Source of the DNA: Helichrysum umbraculigerum
Taxonomy: Eukaryota > Streptophyta > Magnoliopsida > Asterales > Asteraceae
Assembly (NCBI GenBank): GCA_949592205.1
Contig: CATIUR010000003.1
Span: 80,256,501-80,320,500, forward strand
Direction: 5' to 3'
Length of the DNA: 64,000 nucleotides
A program made the position numbers and the translations under genes. The first letter of the stretch is position 1. Each line of letters starts with the position of its first letter. This document shows, in pieces, positions 22,971-34,695 of this stretch. The notes under the pieces are model-generated. The model did not search any database, had not been told where the DNA came from, and saw only the letters and a list, made by a program, of their open reading frames with translations.

Positions 22971-24748
22971 CTAAGGTTATAGTGAACTAGGTTGCATGTA
23001 GTGGGCCTAGACTATGACCGTTAGGCAGTATTCCTTATTAGGTATGATTGGTTCAGGGATTACATCATACGAATTTAATTTAACATAGCGTAGCTAACTA
23101 TGTACAATTAAACAAAGATGATGTAAGATCTGAAAGGGGTTATATTGAACAAGGAATACGATAGAAGACTCTGATGATAATAGAAGTAGGCAGTAATTGT
23201 CAAACTTTGTGGACAGTGTTTGCCAAACAATTTTATGCAATATTTGTCACTGCTAAGTGCAAATACTTATTAGACTATTATATGTATGGTATGTATATAT
23301 GAATATGTCTCATTTACTTGTTATTCTCTAGGCTATATTATAATGAGTTATGAATATAGGCCTCACACACATGTTACTCTCTAGGCTATTATATATACTG
23401 AAAGTATATGATGAATAGGCCTCACACCCTTACGATTCATTAGGCTATTATATATAGGTTTATATATACATAGGCCTCACACACGAACAATACCCTAGGC
23501 TATTATGGAATATAGGTATATATGAATAGGCCTTACCTGTATACTAATTTTCATACTATTATATATTAGTTAAATATATATAAAACTCAATTGATAATAC
23601 ACTCATTAATTCACGTATGACTGGAAACGCCAAGTATGGCTATTTTAACATTTCTCAATACCAAGAACAAGCCTTGTTCTCACCTAATACCGCCTACCTA
23701 TTCATATGCGTGTAATCGCTTATAACACATTCCGCTGCATTATCACATACTCGCAAAGAGGCACATCGCCGTCTTCCTCACCATCACGACTCAACCTTTT
23801 CTCTATATGTATTCATATGATAATATCATACTTATCATTGAACCTCGGGAAGGAGGCATAAACGTTATATATAGGTGAAAATACGTAACTCCAACACATC
23901 TTTGGCACATAGGTGCTACACTCCCAGTACAGTTAGTATTGCATTCACAGTACATTGGGTACTGCATTATAGTGTGTGGCACTGCATTCACGGCACGTGG
24001 TGCTGCATTTCATGGTACTTCAGTACTACCTTCATAATACATTAGTATTACATTACTGTGCTTTTAGCACTATATTACGGTACGGTGTTACCGCATTTTA
24101 GTACTTTGAGTGCTGCATTGTGACCCATTAAAGCTACACCTACAGTATTATAATACTGAATCATTGTCCATAGGACTACATTGTTAACGATTACCTTGTA
24201 GCCACACTTTAGCTAAGATTCGAACAATGAGATAGTCAGGATTCGACTATTAGAATAAGCTTTTGAGCAGTCATGAATTGACTAGCTTTTAGATCATTTA
24301 GACATCATTATGTCTGCCACTCTTAGATTAACAACTGTCTCACTACCTGTATAGTAGTATCATTATTGCTGTAAAGCCATATCCTATGTCGGGTGACATA
24401 TTAGAATTTCCTTATCAGTAGGGCATGAAAGTTGCTAGGCTTCAATTATCACATATAAATTATTATTTTGTGAAGATGAAATAATACATTAACTAGTAAG
24501 GATTTTACTAGGGTTTCAGTCAAAAACCTCTAGAATTCTAGTGAAATAGAGTTGTAGGTTTCATAGTGGCCATAACCTTGCTCGTAGGAGCAATCATTTA
24601 ATTAACGCCCTAAACTCAATACATTATTTATAGCTAATCTATACAGCGAGAAGTACTCGTATCAAACTATTCACATATACGCACACTTCTCCCCAGACCA
24701 CACGCAATCATAACTACACTTGAAATTTCGGGACGAAATTTTCTTAAC
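22971..24748 (+). other. Non-coding internal region of E2
   Basis: There is no gag or pol. Three to four degenerate ~65-bp repeats at 23326-23530 share ataggcctcacacac and ctaggctattatata. A second field of short degenerate repeats lies at 23920-24130 (forms of ggtact..agtactgcattaca). The first ~190 bases match, inverted, 57126-57334 of E4, so this leader is conserved in the family. Confidence 0.8.
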
Positions 24749-24758
24749 AGGGGGAGAA
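24749..24758 (+). other. Polypurine tract of E2
   Basis: agggggagaa lies immediately before the right LTR (tgtaacatcc). Confidence 0.85.
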
Positions 24759-24849
24759 TGTAACATCCGGTCAAAAATGACCCAAAATTTGAACCCAATT
24801 TAAACTTTTATACTGCGTATTATATACGCTCAATACCAAAGAGTACGAG

Positions 24850-24910
<61 letters not shown>

Positions 24911-27471
24911 AAAACAATTATTTAAATAATCGCTTATAAACAAAACGGGCAGAACGCAGAAACTCAAAACGGACGTTGGTGAACTCAAAATATTAAATAA
25001 TTCGAAATTATTGAATAGACATAGTGGTTTTCTAAATATTATTTCGATGATATTTCATAAGTATTTCGTATCGTATCAATTAAGTTATACGCAACCAAAA
25101 TGCGCGAAACGCGCCCGACAATCGAGCGAAAGTCAAAATATATTTTATAAATTTAAAATATATTATTTTGATAGGAAATATTCATTTGAAATATCGTGTA
25201 TTAAACCGATAACAAAAACGTTAGTTAAAACGTCACGCGATTTAATTAATCGTTAAACGATCACACAAACCAATACCGTCACAATGCTAAACATTTTTAT
25301 AAATGTTTTTAAGTAATATTAAGTATTACTTCAAGTTAAAAATATCGAAATTTAATCGTTATTTAAACTACATACGTATTTCAATTAACGCGCGAATTAA
25401 CGTTTAAACGATCGGGTAAACGAATACGGGTATAATACCAAAATGTGGGAGACAAGATTTGCACCAACCTTGCCTCCCCTTTTCTTGTGACAATCGTCCA
25501 AGACAAGATCCACCAAAAGTGGATCTTGTTCTTGACTAACAATATACAAAAACACATACATGCTACCATTTCCATACAACCCCTCTCTCTCTCTAACTTT
25601 ACCTATCACTCTCTACCTCTCCATCTCTCTCTCTTGAGGCTTTCAACAGCCCTCTTCAGCCACCATCCATAACCACCATCAAACACCACCATCTTGCTTG
25701 AAGAAAAACAAGAGGAGAAGAAGCGGAGAGCGAAACCGAGCATATCGTCTCCAACACCTCTCTAGACCATCGATTCTTTGTAAGGAACTCAATCTATTTC
25801 ATTAAATCACCTATAATAATGATTATTTACATGTATGTATGTTCTCTCAACTCTAAAATGTCCAAATAATTAATCGAAATGCAATTTAAAACTCGAATTT
25901 ATGTTTTCTGTTTTCTGTCCAGATTTATAAGTTCACTTTAACGAATTTTATAAAAATCATTATAACACGAAAATGAATTTTTCTTAAGCTTAAAATGAAG
26001 TTCAAGAAGTAAGATTTCTAACAAAATTTATTTCGTAACATTTCGACTTCGTTTGCTATTTTAAAATAATTTTCTCCGGTGACATAGAATTACTGTTCCG
26101 GCGGACAGAAATTTCCGTCTACTACTCGGAGCCATATCTCGAGTTCTAGGAAGAATCAACTCTCGACATCTAAACGAAAAATGTTCATTAAGATACCATC
26201 TAAAACTTTTATTTTTAGCTCTCGGACCAGATCCTCTCGGATCATGGTGAAAAACGTGAATCTTTGGACTGAACTCATTATCGAACCCGATCCGACCACG
26301 TCTCATGTTTATTTTTGTTAAAAATAATAAACGAACATATAAAAATACCATAAAGTGCATAAATGGACTAGGTTCATATGTGGTTATGCTGGATTTTTGT
26401 TGAGACCTAGATCGGCTCTAAAAGTGGTGAAATCAGAGTTTGAATCGGAGTTAAAAATCTGGAAAACATAACTTTTGGGGACTGTTTTGGGGATTTTGTG
26501 AAAACGACACTTCGAGAGACCCACAAAACGAAATAATAATTTGATAACACTTATTTGACATATTTAAGACTAGTGTAAAAGTCTCGGGTCTAACCGAGCA
26601 CGTTTGACTTTAAAACCGAACATGGAAATCAAATCAAATATGTTATGACTTATACACGGAACCAATAGTATACAACAATCAAAGTACAATAATAGTAATT
26701 GAGATTATTATTACAAATCCGTCATCAAAGAGCCGTACACAATTAACAAATGTATACTTACACGACACGTTTAGTTAGACTGTTTAGTCTGGTACTCATA
26801 TAACCTCATGTGTTTAGGACACTAGGAGGTTACCTTTGGGACGACACGCGTATCTTAGGATTGCTTGCACTCTCAGGTGAGTTCATAGCCCCACCTTTTA
26901 ATTGTTTTATATGTTTTGGGGGGAAATGCATGCTCAATTAAATCAACTCATTTCTTTTAATGACTACAAGTCATTTATTGGATATTGTGACATAAACACT
27001 ATGCTTTCTTATCAATAACTTTCTCAATTATACTTAAGTGTGTTAAGTATTCATGTGATTGCTTTAGGGACCATAGCTTTCCCTACCTATATGTTCCACC
27101 ATTTCTAGGCTTAGGCTAGTATTTGAGTGGACATCACCCATAGATCTCAATATACTCACTAGGCTGGAGACTAGGAGTTTACGATAGTAGCATATGTTAG
27201 TATAGTTTGTTATACTGTTCCTAGATGACTAGGTGATGATTGTCTATACCTAGACTCTTTATGCTACTCACGACATCTAAGAAATGTTTATACGTACTTA
27301 AATACATTAAATTATTTTTCATGTATTACATGACCATCATAGGTACAATGGAGTACCTGTATCATTTCCTTGTTAGGATAGGTGCTATCTTGTGGATTTA
27401 TGCTTATTTTTTGATATACATATACACTATTTGATTACTTATTTGATTGTATAAGTTTCTCTCTACGTGTT

Positions 27472-27493
27472 TATATATATATATATATATATT

Positions 27494-27558
<65 letters not shown>
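27472..27558. repeat. (TA)n tract, left flank of the pararetrovirus
   Basis: A TA dinucleotide run with one tttatatac interruption. With 35425-35469 it forms the split counterpart of the tract in the left LTR. Confidence 0.9.
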
Positions 27559-27562
<4 letters not shown>

Positions 27563-27848
27563 CCATGGCCTTTCTTTTTGAGGTGGTAGGATATAGATAA
27601 ATTGTTCATATTATGTTGAATATGAGTTTAAATTTTCTCATGTTAAAATAAAAGGTGATTTATATGTTAGAAAAATATACGTCTGCGTTGGTAAGCCCTG
27701 GCGATCAGTCGGTTGGATTAGCCCCAGTTGAAGTAAGACGGCCGTACGACGACGATATGGGGGTGTTCCCGGAGAAAGTATATTGGTCTAATTATATAAA
27801 TTAAGTTTTCTGATAACAAGTTAAAATAAGAACAAATATTTACAAAAT
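27559..27848 (+). other. Viral leader segment downstream of the primer-binding site
   Basis: The left viral end carries the 3' five bases of the tRNA-Met primer-binding motif at 27559-27563. No ORF of note lies before the movement protein. In the circular form this would be continuous with 35100-35424. Confidence 0.7.
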
Positions 27849-28910
27849 ATGAATAGATTATCTAAATTACTACTAAATCGAAAGGATGGTTCTACTTCTG
27901 ATATAGAAGAAGAACAGGATCAAACAAACTCTATTGAAGTTTCTATACATAAAATTGAAAAAAGTTTATGTGATTGGAGTATACCTAAACAAGATGTTAG
28001 AACTATTTATAAAATAGGATCATTTGATTATTTTCAAGGATATTCTATAAAAACAACTGAGAAAGTAATACCTTTATTACAAAATCACCAAAATATACAA
28101 CTATTCTCTAATACTGTTATAAAAGAACATAGAAAAAATTATAAATTTTTACATATAGGATTAGTTCAAGTTGCTATCAAACCTATGATAAGATTAGGAA
28201 TAGATGTCCCTATATTGGTTATATTAAGAGATGCTAGACTATTAGATTTTAAAAATTCTTTATTAGCTATGGCAGAATCTAATATATGTAATGGTCCAAT
28301 ATATTTTAATTGCTATCCAAATTTCACTATATCTTTATTTGATCAAAATATACTAGATACTTTAACATTAACTATAAAAACAAAAAATTTAGAAATAAAG
28401 AATAAGTCAGATCCTATAGTAGTAATATATAGAGTATATTATAAAACTATGACAACCACTATAGAACCTCGTTCCAAGTTAGTATCACCTAAAGACGAAA
28501 CTTTAGTATTTGAAGCAAATTCTAAACATTCTAGAGTAAATGTACCTAAAAAATTAAAATGGAATGAAATAACTCAAAATCAAAGTTGGAATATTAAAGA
28601 TATATGTGTACCTAAACCCATAGAAAATAAAAATAAAATATCAAACATAGTAGAACATACAGATGGAAGTATAAATATAACTTTTGAAAATGAAAAATTA
28701 GAGCCATCTAGATTTTCCACTTATATACCTGAAACATCTAGTTCTATGTCAGAAGAAACAATAGATTTAAGGAAAGCTAGATCTATGAGAATGAAAGGAG
28801 TAGATTTTAGTCAACATATACCTCAGCCTTTATATGAAGAAGAGAATAAAAGTGAAGATTTATCTTATAAACCTACAAAATCTGAAGTAGATTATTATGA
28901 TCAATTATAA
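27849..28910 (+). CDS. Viral movement protein (30K superfamily), intact
   Basis: A 353-residue ORF with no interruption. Residues about 95-185 show the 30K movement-protein pattern: a hydrophobic strand HIGLVQVAIKPM, then the region around VILRDARLLDF with its conserved aspartate, then NGPIYFNCYPN. These proteins form or line tubules at plasmodesmata to move virus between cells. The C-terminal third is charged and low in complexity. In badnaviruses this domain is fused to the polyprotein, whereas here it is a separate first ORF as in caulimoviruses. The next ORF begins 9 bases after the stop. Codon use is very AT-rich, unlike the surrounding retrotransposons. It is a fossil copy; expression is unknown. 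Confidence 0.85.
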   Translation: MNRLSKLLLNRKDGSTSDIEEEQDQTNSIEVSIHKIEKSLCDWSIPKQDVRTIYKIGSFDYFQGYSIKTTEKVIPLLQNHQNIQLFSNTVIKEHRKNYKFLHIGLVQVAIKPMIRLGIDVPILVILRDARLLDFKNSLLAMAESNICNGPIYFNCYPNFTISLFDQNILDTLTLTIKTKNLEIKNKSDPIVVIYRVYYKTMTTTIEPRSKLVSPKDETLVFEANSKHSRVNVPKKLKWNEITQNQSWNIKDICVPKPIENKNKISNIVEHTDGSINITFENEKLEPSRFSTYIPETSSSMSEETIDLRKARSMRMKGVDFSQHIPQPLYEEENKSEDLSYKPTKSEVDYYDQL

Positions 28911-28919
28911 ATAATAAAT

Positions 28920-29180
28920 ATGAGTAAAATACAAATGAATAATGAGCATAATAGTAATATATCTTTACAATTAATGTTTTTATATCAAGAAAGAGAAACA
29001 TTATTAAAAAATTTAAAAAGTTTTAAAGAAAAAACTAATATAAATTATGAATATCTAGCTAAAGACCAAATAGAAAAGGTAGAATCATTAAAAAATAAAT
29101 ATATAAAATCAACAATAACCTTATTAGAAATAAATTGGTACTTAATAGAAAAGTTAAGATCCAAATTAATTATTTGTTAA
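28920..29180 (+). CDS. Small viral coiled-coil protein, unknown
   Basis: An 86-residue ORF, largely helical, with regularly spaced Leu/Ile and many Lys/Glu residues (for example around residues 20-60), consistent with a coiled coil. Position and size recall the virion-associated or second ORF of other caulimovirids, which multimerise through coiled coils, but I cannot show homology. It starts 9 bases after the movement protein and ends 2 bases before the preferred polyprotein start. Confidence 0.6.
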   Translation: MSKIQMNNEHNSNISLQLMFLYQERETLLKNLKSFKEKTNINYEYLAKDQIEKVESLKNKYIKSTITLLEINWYLIEKLRSKLIIC

Positions 29181-29182
29181 AA

Positions 29183-32100
29183 ATGCCAAAAATTAAGACA
29201 ACTATAACTATACACGATTTAAACTATTTAGAAAATGAAATAAATAATGATTATAATAAAGAAAAGTTAGAATGGTATAATAATAATTTCACTAAAAGCC
29301 GAAGAAGTTGTAATCAATTGACTTGGCATTTATACTTATATGAAAATAATGAAGTCATGCCATTTTTCTCATGGTTACAATTATATTGTGCAAAAGAAAA
29401 AATATATTACCCATTTTTAGAAAAAGCAGAAATTATAATAAAACTAAATAAAACATATAGAAATCTTAAGAATAAAGAAGAATCTATAGGAATACATCCA
29501 CCATATGAAGATGTAATTATAAAACAAGATAATAAAGATTATATAGGTGTACCCTTAGTACAAATAAAAGAACAACAAGAACAAGATAAAACTCTAAAAC
29601 AAATTGTATACCAAAATAATTATACTAATGAAGTATTAAATACAATAGGACAACAATTAAACAGAATCGAAAAAATAGAAGAAAACAAAGTTGAAGAAGA
29701 CAAACCAAGCACTTCTAATACAAATCAAGAATATGAAAAAAGTCCATTATTTATACCTCATCATATAGATACTCCTATAAATTTAGGAAAACAAAATGTT
29801 ATATTAAAAGAAATTGAAAAGAAATTATCTTTATTAAGTATAACAGACAAAACTATAAATACAGTAAATGAAGAAAATTATTCAGATGATAATTTATCCG
29901 ATATAGAAAATCAATTTAATAATAATAATGAAATAAATAAAGTAAAATATAATTCTTATACATCAAATAAAACTTATACGCCAAGACCAGAAACTAGAAA
30001 TTACTATTATAGACCGTCACCACCTGATTTACAATATGAAGAAAGACATACTTTAGTACAAGCTAAATATCATGGCAATTCTATATACGAATGGAATATA
30101 GACGGACAAACTGAATATCAGATATTAAATTTATTACAAGAAATGACAATGGCATCTACTGCTTATAAATCACAAAATAATGAAGAATCACAAGTAGTTG
30201 AAATGATTATAGCAGGATTCACTGGAATACTAAAAGGATGGTGGGATAGCTATGTAACAGAAGCAGACAAGCATGCTATATTAAATGCAAAAAAGACTAT
30301 AATAAAAACTGAAAATAATCAAACATATCAAACACAAATAGATGATATGGTAAATTCATTAATTTTTGCTATATTAAAGAATTATGTAGGAAATCCAGCA
30401 GCATATCAAGAAAGAAATTCAGCTATATTATTAAACTTGACATGTAGAAAACTACAAGATTTTAGATGGTATAAAAATGTGTTTTTAGCTAAGGTTATGA
30501 CTAGGCCTGATTGTAAAGAAGCTTATTGGAAAGAAAGATTTATAGCAGGATTACCTAAGTTATTTGCAGAAAGGATTAGAAATAAATTAACTCAAGATTA
30601 TAACAATAATATACCTTATAAAGATTTAACTTATGGAGAAATTATAAATTATGTTAATCAAGAAGGACTAACTATATGTTCAGATTTAAAGTTAAAAGCC
30701 AAGATTAAGAAAGAAGGAATTAATTCTAGACAAGAATTAGGAGACTTTTGTCAACAATATGGATATGAAACCTTGAAATTACCTCCTTCTAGGAAAATTA
30801 AATATAAGCCTAAGAATAGATATATTAAGAATAAGAAAAATTATAAAAGAGAACAAGAATATGATAAAAAACACGAATATAAGAAAAATAAATTTAGAAG
30901 AAGAAAAACTCCATATAAAAATCATAAAGAAAATAAACAAAAGGATATTATAATATGCTATAAATGTGGAAGAAATGGTCATATGACAAAAGATTGTTAT
31001 GCTAAAAAGAAAATAAATGAATTAGATATATCAGATGAACTTAAGAAACAAATAAGTAAAATAATTCTTAAAGATAGTTCTAGTGATGATAGTATGTCAG
31101 ATTATAGCGAAAATGATATAAATGTTTTAGAAGAAAGTAGCTCTAGTTCTGAATCACAAAACTGTGAATGTTTAGAAAATTGTAATTGTGATTATAAATC
31201 TATAAATGTAATAACCAAAAATGAAGAAGTTGAACAATTAATAGACTTAATAAATAAAATAGAAGATAAGGATTTAAAGAAAGTATATTTTCAAAAATTA
31301 GAAGAAAAACTAAATACCAAAGAAGAAAAGGTTATAAAAAGTAATCAAGGATATAATTTTAATGAGATATGTAAAAGATTTAGTAAAGATAAAAATCCTA
31401 TAACAATTCAAGAATTACAAGAAGAACTTAATAATGTAAAACTAGAAGTAAAATTATTAAAACAAAGAATAGAAAATATAGAGAATAAAAAAGAAGATTC
31501 TAAAGAAAATCCTGAAATCGAATTATTAAATGAACCTTCTAAAAATGATCAAACCATAAATATAGTAAAAACAGTAAAATATCAAAGATGGTATACTAAA
31601 ATAAATTTATTAATTAATAACGAACATAGAATAACTATAATTGCTCTATTAGACTTAGGAGCAGATTTAAATTGTATTCAAGAAGGATTAATACCAACTA
31701 AATATTTTGAAAAATCTACAGAAAAGTTATCCTCTGCAAGTGGATCAAGATTAAAGGTAAACTATAAATTATCAAACGTACATATATGTAAAGAAAATTA
31801 TTGCTTTAATACTCAGTTGATATTAGTAAAAAATTTAACCTCCCAATTGTTATTAGGACAACCATTTATATTACAATTGTATCCTTTTTATGCCGACGAA
31901 AATGGATTAACTACTAAAATTTTAAACAAAGAAATTACTTTTAAATTTATTCACCCAGTAGAAACAAAAGAAGTTAATATATTAATAAATAAGAAAAAAC
32001 ATATAGAATATTTAGTAAGTGAAATAAATGAAAAAAGAATTTTTAATCAGTTAATAGATAAAAATATACAAACGAAGATAAAATTATTAGAAGAAAAATT

Positions 32101-33439
32101 TAAAAAAAATATATGTGCAGCCATTCCTAATGCATTTTGGAAAAGAAAACAACATATAGTAGGATTACCCTATATTAAAAATTTTAATGAAAAAGATATT
32201 CCTACAAAATCAAAATCTATACATATGTCTATAGAATTAGAACAACATTGTAAAAAAGAAATAAAAGATTTATTAGAAAAAAGACTTATACGTCCATCAA
32301 AATCCCCTTGGTCATGCTCTGCCTTTTATGTAATAAATAACGCTGAAATAGAAAGAGGAGTACCAAGATTAGTAATAAACTATAAACCTTTAAATAAAGT
32401 TTTAGAATGGATTAGGTATCCTATACCAAATAAAAGAGATTTATTAAAGAAATTATATAATTCAAAAATATTTTCTAAATTTGATATGAAATCTGGATTT
32501 TGGCAGATACAAATTAAAGAAGAAGATAAATATAAAACTGGTTTTAATGTACCCTTTGGACATTATGAATGGAATGTAATGCCCTTTGGACTAAAGAATG
32601 CTCCATCAGAATTTCAAAATATAATGAATGATATAATATTACCACTTGGAAATTTTGCTATAGTCTATATTGATGATGTTTTAATAATTTCAAAAAATAT
32701 AGATCAACATTTTAAACATTTAAATGCTTTCTATAACACTGTATATAAAAATGGTTTAGCAGTTTCACCAACAAAGATATCTTTATTTCAAACTGAAATA
32801 AGATTTTTAGGACATAATATAATTCAAGGAACTATTAAACCCATTGAAAGAAGTTTAGAATTTACAAATAAATTCCCTGATGAAATAAAGGATAAAACTC
32901 AATTACAAAGATTTTTAGGATGTTTAAATTATATACATGATTTCTTTAAAGATTTAGGAATTATATGCAAACCATTATATGACAAATTAAAAAAGAATCC
33001 AAAGCCTTGGACAGAAGAACATACTAAAATAGTAAGACATATAAAAGAAAAAATTAAAGTTCTACCATGCTTAAATATACCTCATCCTGATGCTAACCTA
33101 ATAGTAGAAACAGATGCAAGTGATCTAGGTTATGGTGGTATATTAAAACAAAAATTGTCAAAAAATGATAAAGAACAATTAGTAAGATTTTATTCTGGAT
33201 CATGGAATGATACCCAGAAAAATTATTCTACTGTTAAAAAAGAAATTTTGAGTATTGTTTTAAACATTAAAAAGTTTGAAGATGATTTATATATGAAAAC
33301 TTTTATTTTAAGAATTGATTGTTTATCTGCAAAATATATTTTAGAAAAGGATATAAAGAATTTAATCTCTAAACAGATTTTTGCAAGATGGCAAGCTATA
33401 TTAAGTAATTTTGATTTTACTATTGAATTTATCAAATGA
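29183..33439 (+). CDS. Viral polyprotein: coat protein, protease, reverse transcriptase, RNase H
   Basis: About 1,418 codons from the ATG at 29183, preferred over 29135 because it directly follows the preceding ORF's stop; 29135 would overlap that ORF. Order: N-terminal coiled and acidic region; capsid-like region ending in a basic stretch and a CCHC knuckle (CYKCGRNGHMTKDC, residues ~592-605); aspartic protease with the unusual active-site form DLGAD near 824 rather than DTG/DSG; RT with FGLKNAPSEFQ and YIDD near 1162; RNase H starting at TDASDLGYGG near 1311. Pol replicates the genome through an RNA intermediate; there is no integrase. The stop at 33437-33439 looks premature: the frame stays open beyond it and next stops at 33491-33493, overlapping the following ATG. 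The frame is otherwise unbroken. Confidence 0.88.
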   Translation: MPKIKTTITIHDLNYLENEINNDYNKEKLEWYNNNFTKSRRSCNQLTWHLYLYENNEVMPFFSWLQLYCAKEKIYYPFLEKAEIIIKLNKTYRNLKNKEESIGIHPPYEDVIIKQDNKDYIGVPLVQIKEQQEQDKTLKQIVYQNNYTNEVLNTIGQQLNRIEKIEENKVEEDKPSTSNTNQEYEKSPLFIPHHIDTPINLGKQNVILKEIEKKLSLLSITDKTINTVNEENYSDDNLSDIENQFNNNNEINKVKYNSYTSNKTYTPRPETRNYYYRPSPPDLQYEERHTLVQAKYHGNSIYEWNIDGQTEYQILNLLQEMTMASTAYKSQNNEESQVVEMIIAGFTGILKGWWDSYVTEADKHAILNAKKTIIKTENNQTYQTQIDDMVNSLIFAILKNYVGNPAAYQERNSAILLNLTCRKLQDFRWYKNVFLAKVMTRPDCKEAYWKERFIAGLPKLFAERIRNKLTQDYNNNIPYKDLTYGEIINYVNQEGLTICSDLKLKAKIKKEGINSRQELGDFCQQYGYETLKLPPSRKIKYKPKNRYIKNKKNYKREQEYDKKHEYKKNKFRRRKTPYKNHKENKQKDIIICYKCGRNGHMTKDCYAKKKINELDISDELKKQISKIILKDSSSDDSMSDYSENDINVLEESSSSSESQNCECLENCNCDYKSINVITKNEEVEQLIDLINKIEDKDLKKVYFQKLEEKLNTKEEKVIKSNQGYNFNEICKRFSKDKNPITIQELQEELNNVKLEVKLLKQRIENIENKKEDSKENPEIELLNEPSKNDQTINIVKTVKYQRWYTKINLLINNEHRITIIALLDLGADLNCIQEGLIPTKYFEKSTEKLSSASGSRLKVNYKLSNVHICKENYCFNTQLILVKNLTSQLLLGQPFILQLYPFYADENGLTTKILNKEITFKFIHPVETKEVNILINKKKHIEYLVSEINEKRIFNQLIDKNIQTKIKLLEEKFKKNICAAIPNAFWKRKQHIVGLPYIKNFNEKDIPTKSKSIHMSIELEQHCKKEIKDLLEKRLIRPSKSPWSCSAFYVINNAEIERGVPRLVINYKPLNKVLEWIRYPIPNKRDLLKKLYNSKIFSKFDMKSGFWQIQIKEEDKYKTGFNVPFGHYEWNVMPFGLKNAPSEFQNIMNDIILPLGNFAIVYIDDVLIISKNIDQHFKHLNAFYNTVYKNGLAVSPTKISLFQTEIRFLGHNIIQGTIKPIERSLEFTNKFPDEIKDKTQLQRFLGCLNYIHDFFKDLGIICKPLYDKLKKNPKPWTEEHTKIVRHIKEKIKVLPCLNIPHPDANLIVETDASDLGYGGILKQKLSKNDKEQLVRFYSGSWNDTQKNYSTVKKEILSIVLNIKKFEDDLYMKTFILRIDCLSAKYILEKDIKNLISKQIFARWQAILSNFDFTIEFIK

Positions 33440-33489
33440 GAGAATAATTCTCTACCAGACTTTTTATCTCGAGAATTTTTGCAGGGAAA

Positions 33490-34695
33490 ATGAGCAGCTC
33501 AAGCAAGAAAGTTATTTTAACCAAACAAACCCAACCATCATCCTCTAATCAAAGAGAGTTTCCAGCTTTACCTATACACCCAAACAGATTTGGTCCTATA
33601 GCACCAAGAGCAAGACCTCCATATTCTGCTCTTGTACAAAATGTACCTATTCCAACTTCACCTATAAGTCAGATTTCTCCTAATAGAGTAACAGTTCCTA
33701 TATCACCAAGAAGTCCTTTTGCAACTCAAACAAGTCCTTCTACTTCCAGCCAATCTAGTACTCCAGAGTACCATATAAATCCAAACAGACAAATTATCAA
33801 AATCCTTGAACCTTTAGAAGAACAAAAATTACAACAGAACTTTTTAACCTTAACCGATTATTTATATCCCAGAGGATGTCATTTTTATGTCAATAACTAT
33901 AAAACCAGAGAGTATTATGAAGCAGTTCTAATTTCTAGTGGATCTGCTAGTATTGATCATACTATAACCAAGAAGAATTCTGGTTATATCGATTGCAGTA
34001 AAGCAAAGATATTTAAAATAATCACTCCAGAAGAATGGTCTACAAAACCCTATGATTACAAAACCCTTTCCAACTACCCTACTTATCCAGTCTATAATTA
34101 CTATGATTATCAAGATGCTTGGTTCTATGCCTTTTTAGTAAGAAGCTTTAGTCACACCTAGTTTTTCTACTTTTCTGATAAATTTAATGGAATCTATCCA
34201 AGATGGTTTATTAAATGGTTCAGATATTTTGGAAATATCCCGGCCACCTTTCCAGCAAGAGTATTAGAAGGATATCATAAATATAAAGATTATTTTATGC
34301 AAGATCATATATGTCCAGCTGAGTATACCCTACAATTCACTGCTATATTCAAGTTACCATGGATAATATTATTCACCTATAAAAAACAAGAAGCTCAAGA
34401 TACATCTCCACCCTTATTCTATAGACAATTCAGTTCAAAATGGTGGAAGCAGATTAATGAAACCCAGGCTGATATTAATGCAGTTATTGATTATTATAAA
34501 AAATGGAGTATTGAAAACAGTTCCTCTACTGAAGTCCTAGAAATTCAAGATGAAGATTTTGTTAGAAGATTAAAATCATGTTCATCTAAAGAAGAAATAC
34601 AAAGAATTATAAATGAAATCAAAGGATCTCCAAGTTCTAGCGAAGATTTATTTCAAGATTCTCAAGATCCTTATGCAAATATTGTATTAAATTAA
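33490..34695 (+). pseudogene. Fourth viral ORF, interrupted by one in-frame stop, unknown function
   Basis: One frame runs from 33490 to 34695, broken only by a TAG at 34159-34161, giving 223 and 177 codons. The N-terminal ~95 residues are Pro/Ser-rich and low in complexity. The remainder is rich in Trp, Tyr and Phe (for example PRWFIKWFRYFG and LPWIILFTYKK after the stop), followed by a short acidic helical tail. Its place after RT-RNase H is that of the transactivator of caulimoviruses or the last ORF of tungroviruses, but I recognise no clear homology. The ATG overlaps a stop in the polyprotein frame (33491-33493), an arrangement usual in compact viral genomes. The stop could be decay after integration. 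Confidence 0.65.

Noticed and set aside
29135..29182. Longer start for the viral polyprotein at 29135
   Set aside because: It overlaps the coiled-coil ORF; the ATG at 29183 directly after that ORF's stop fits viral gene packing better.
27849..34695. Reading the RT-containing region as a Ty3/gypsy retrotransposon
   Set aside because: It has a 30K-type movement protein, no LTRs, no integrase and a split primer-binding site at its two ends, all pointing to a caulimovirid.
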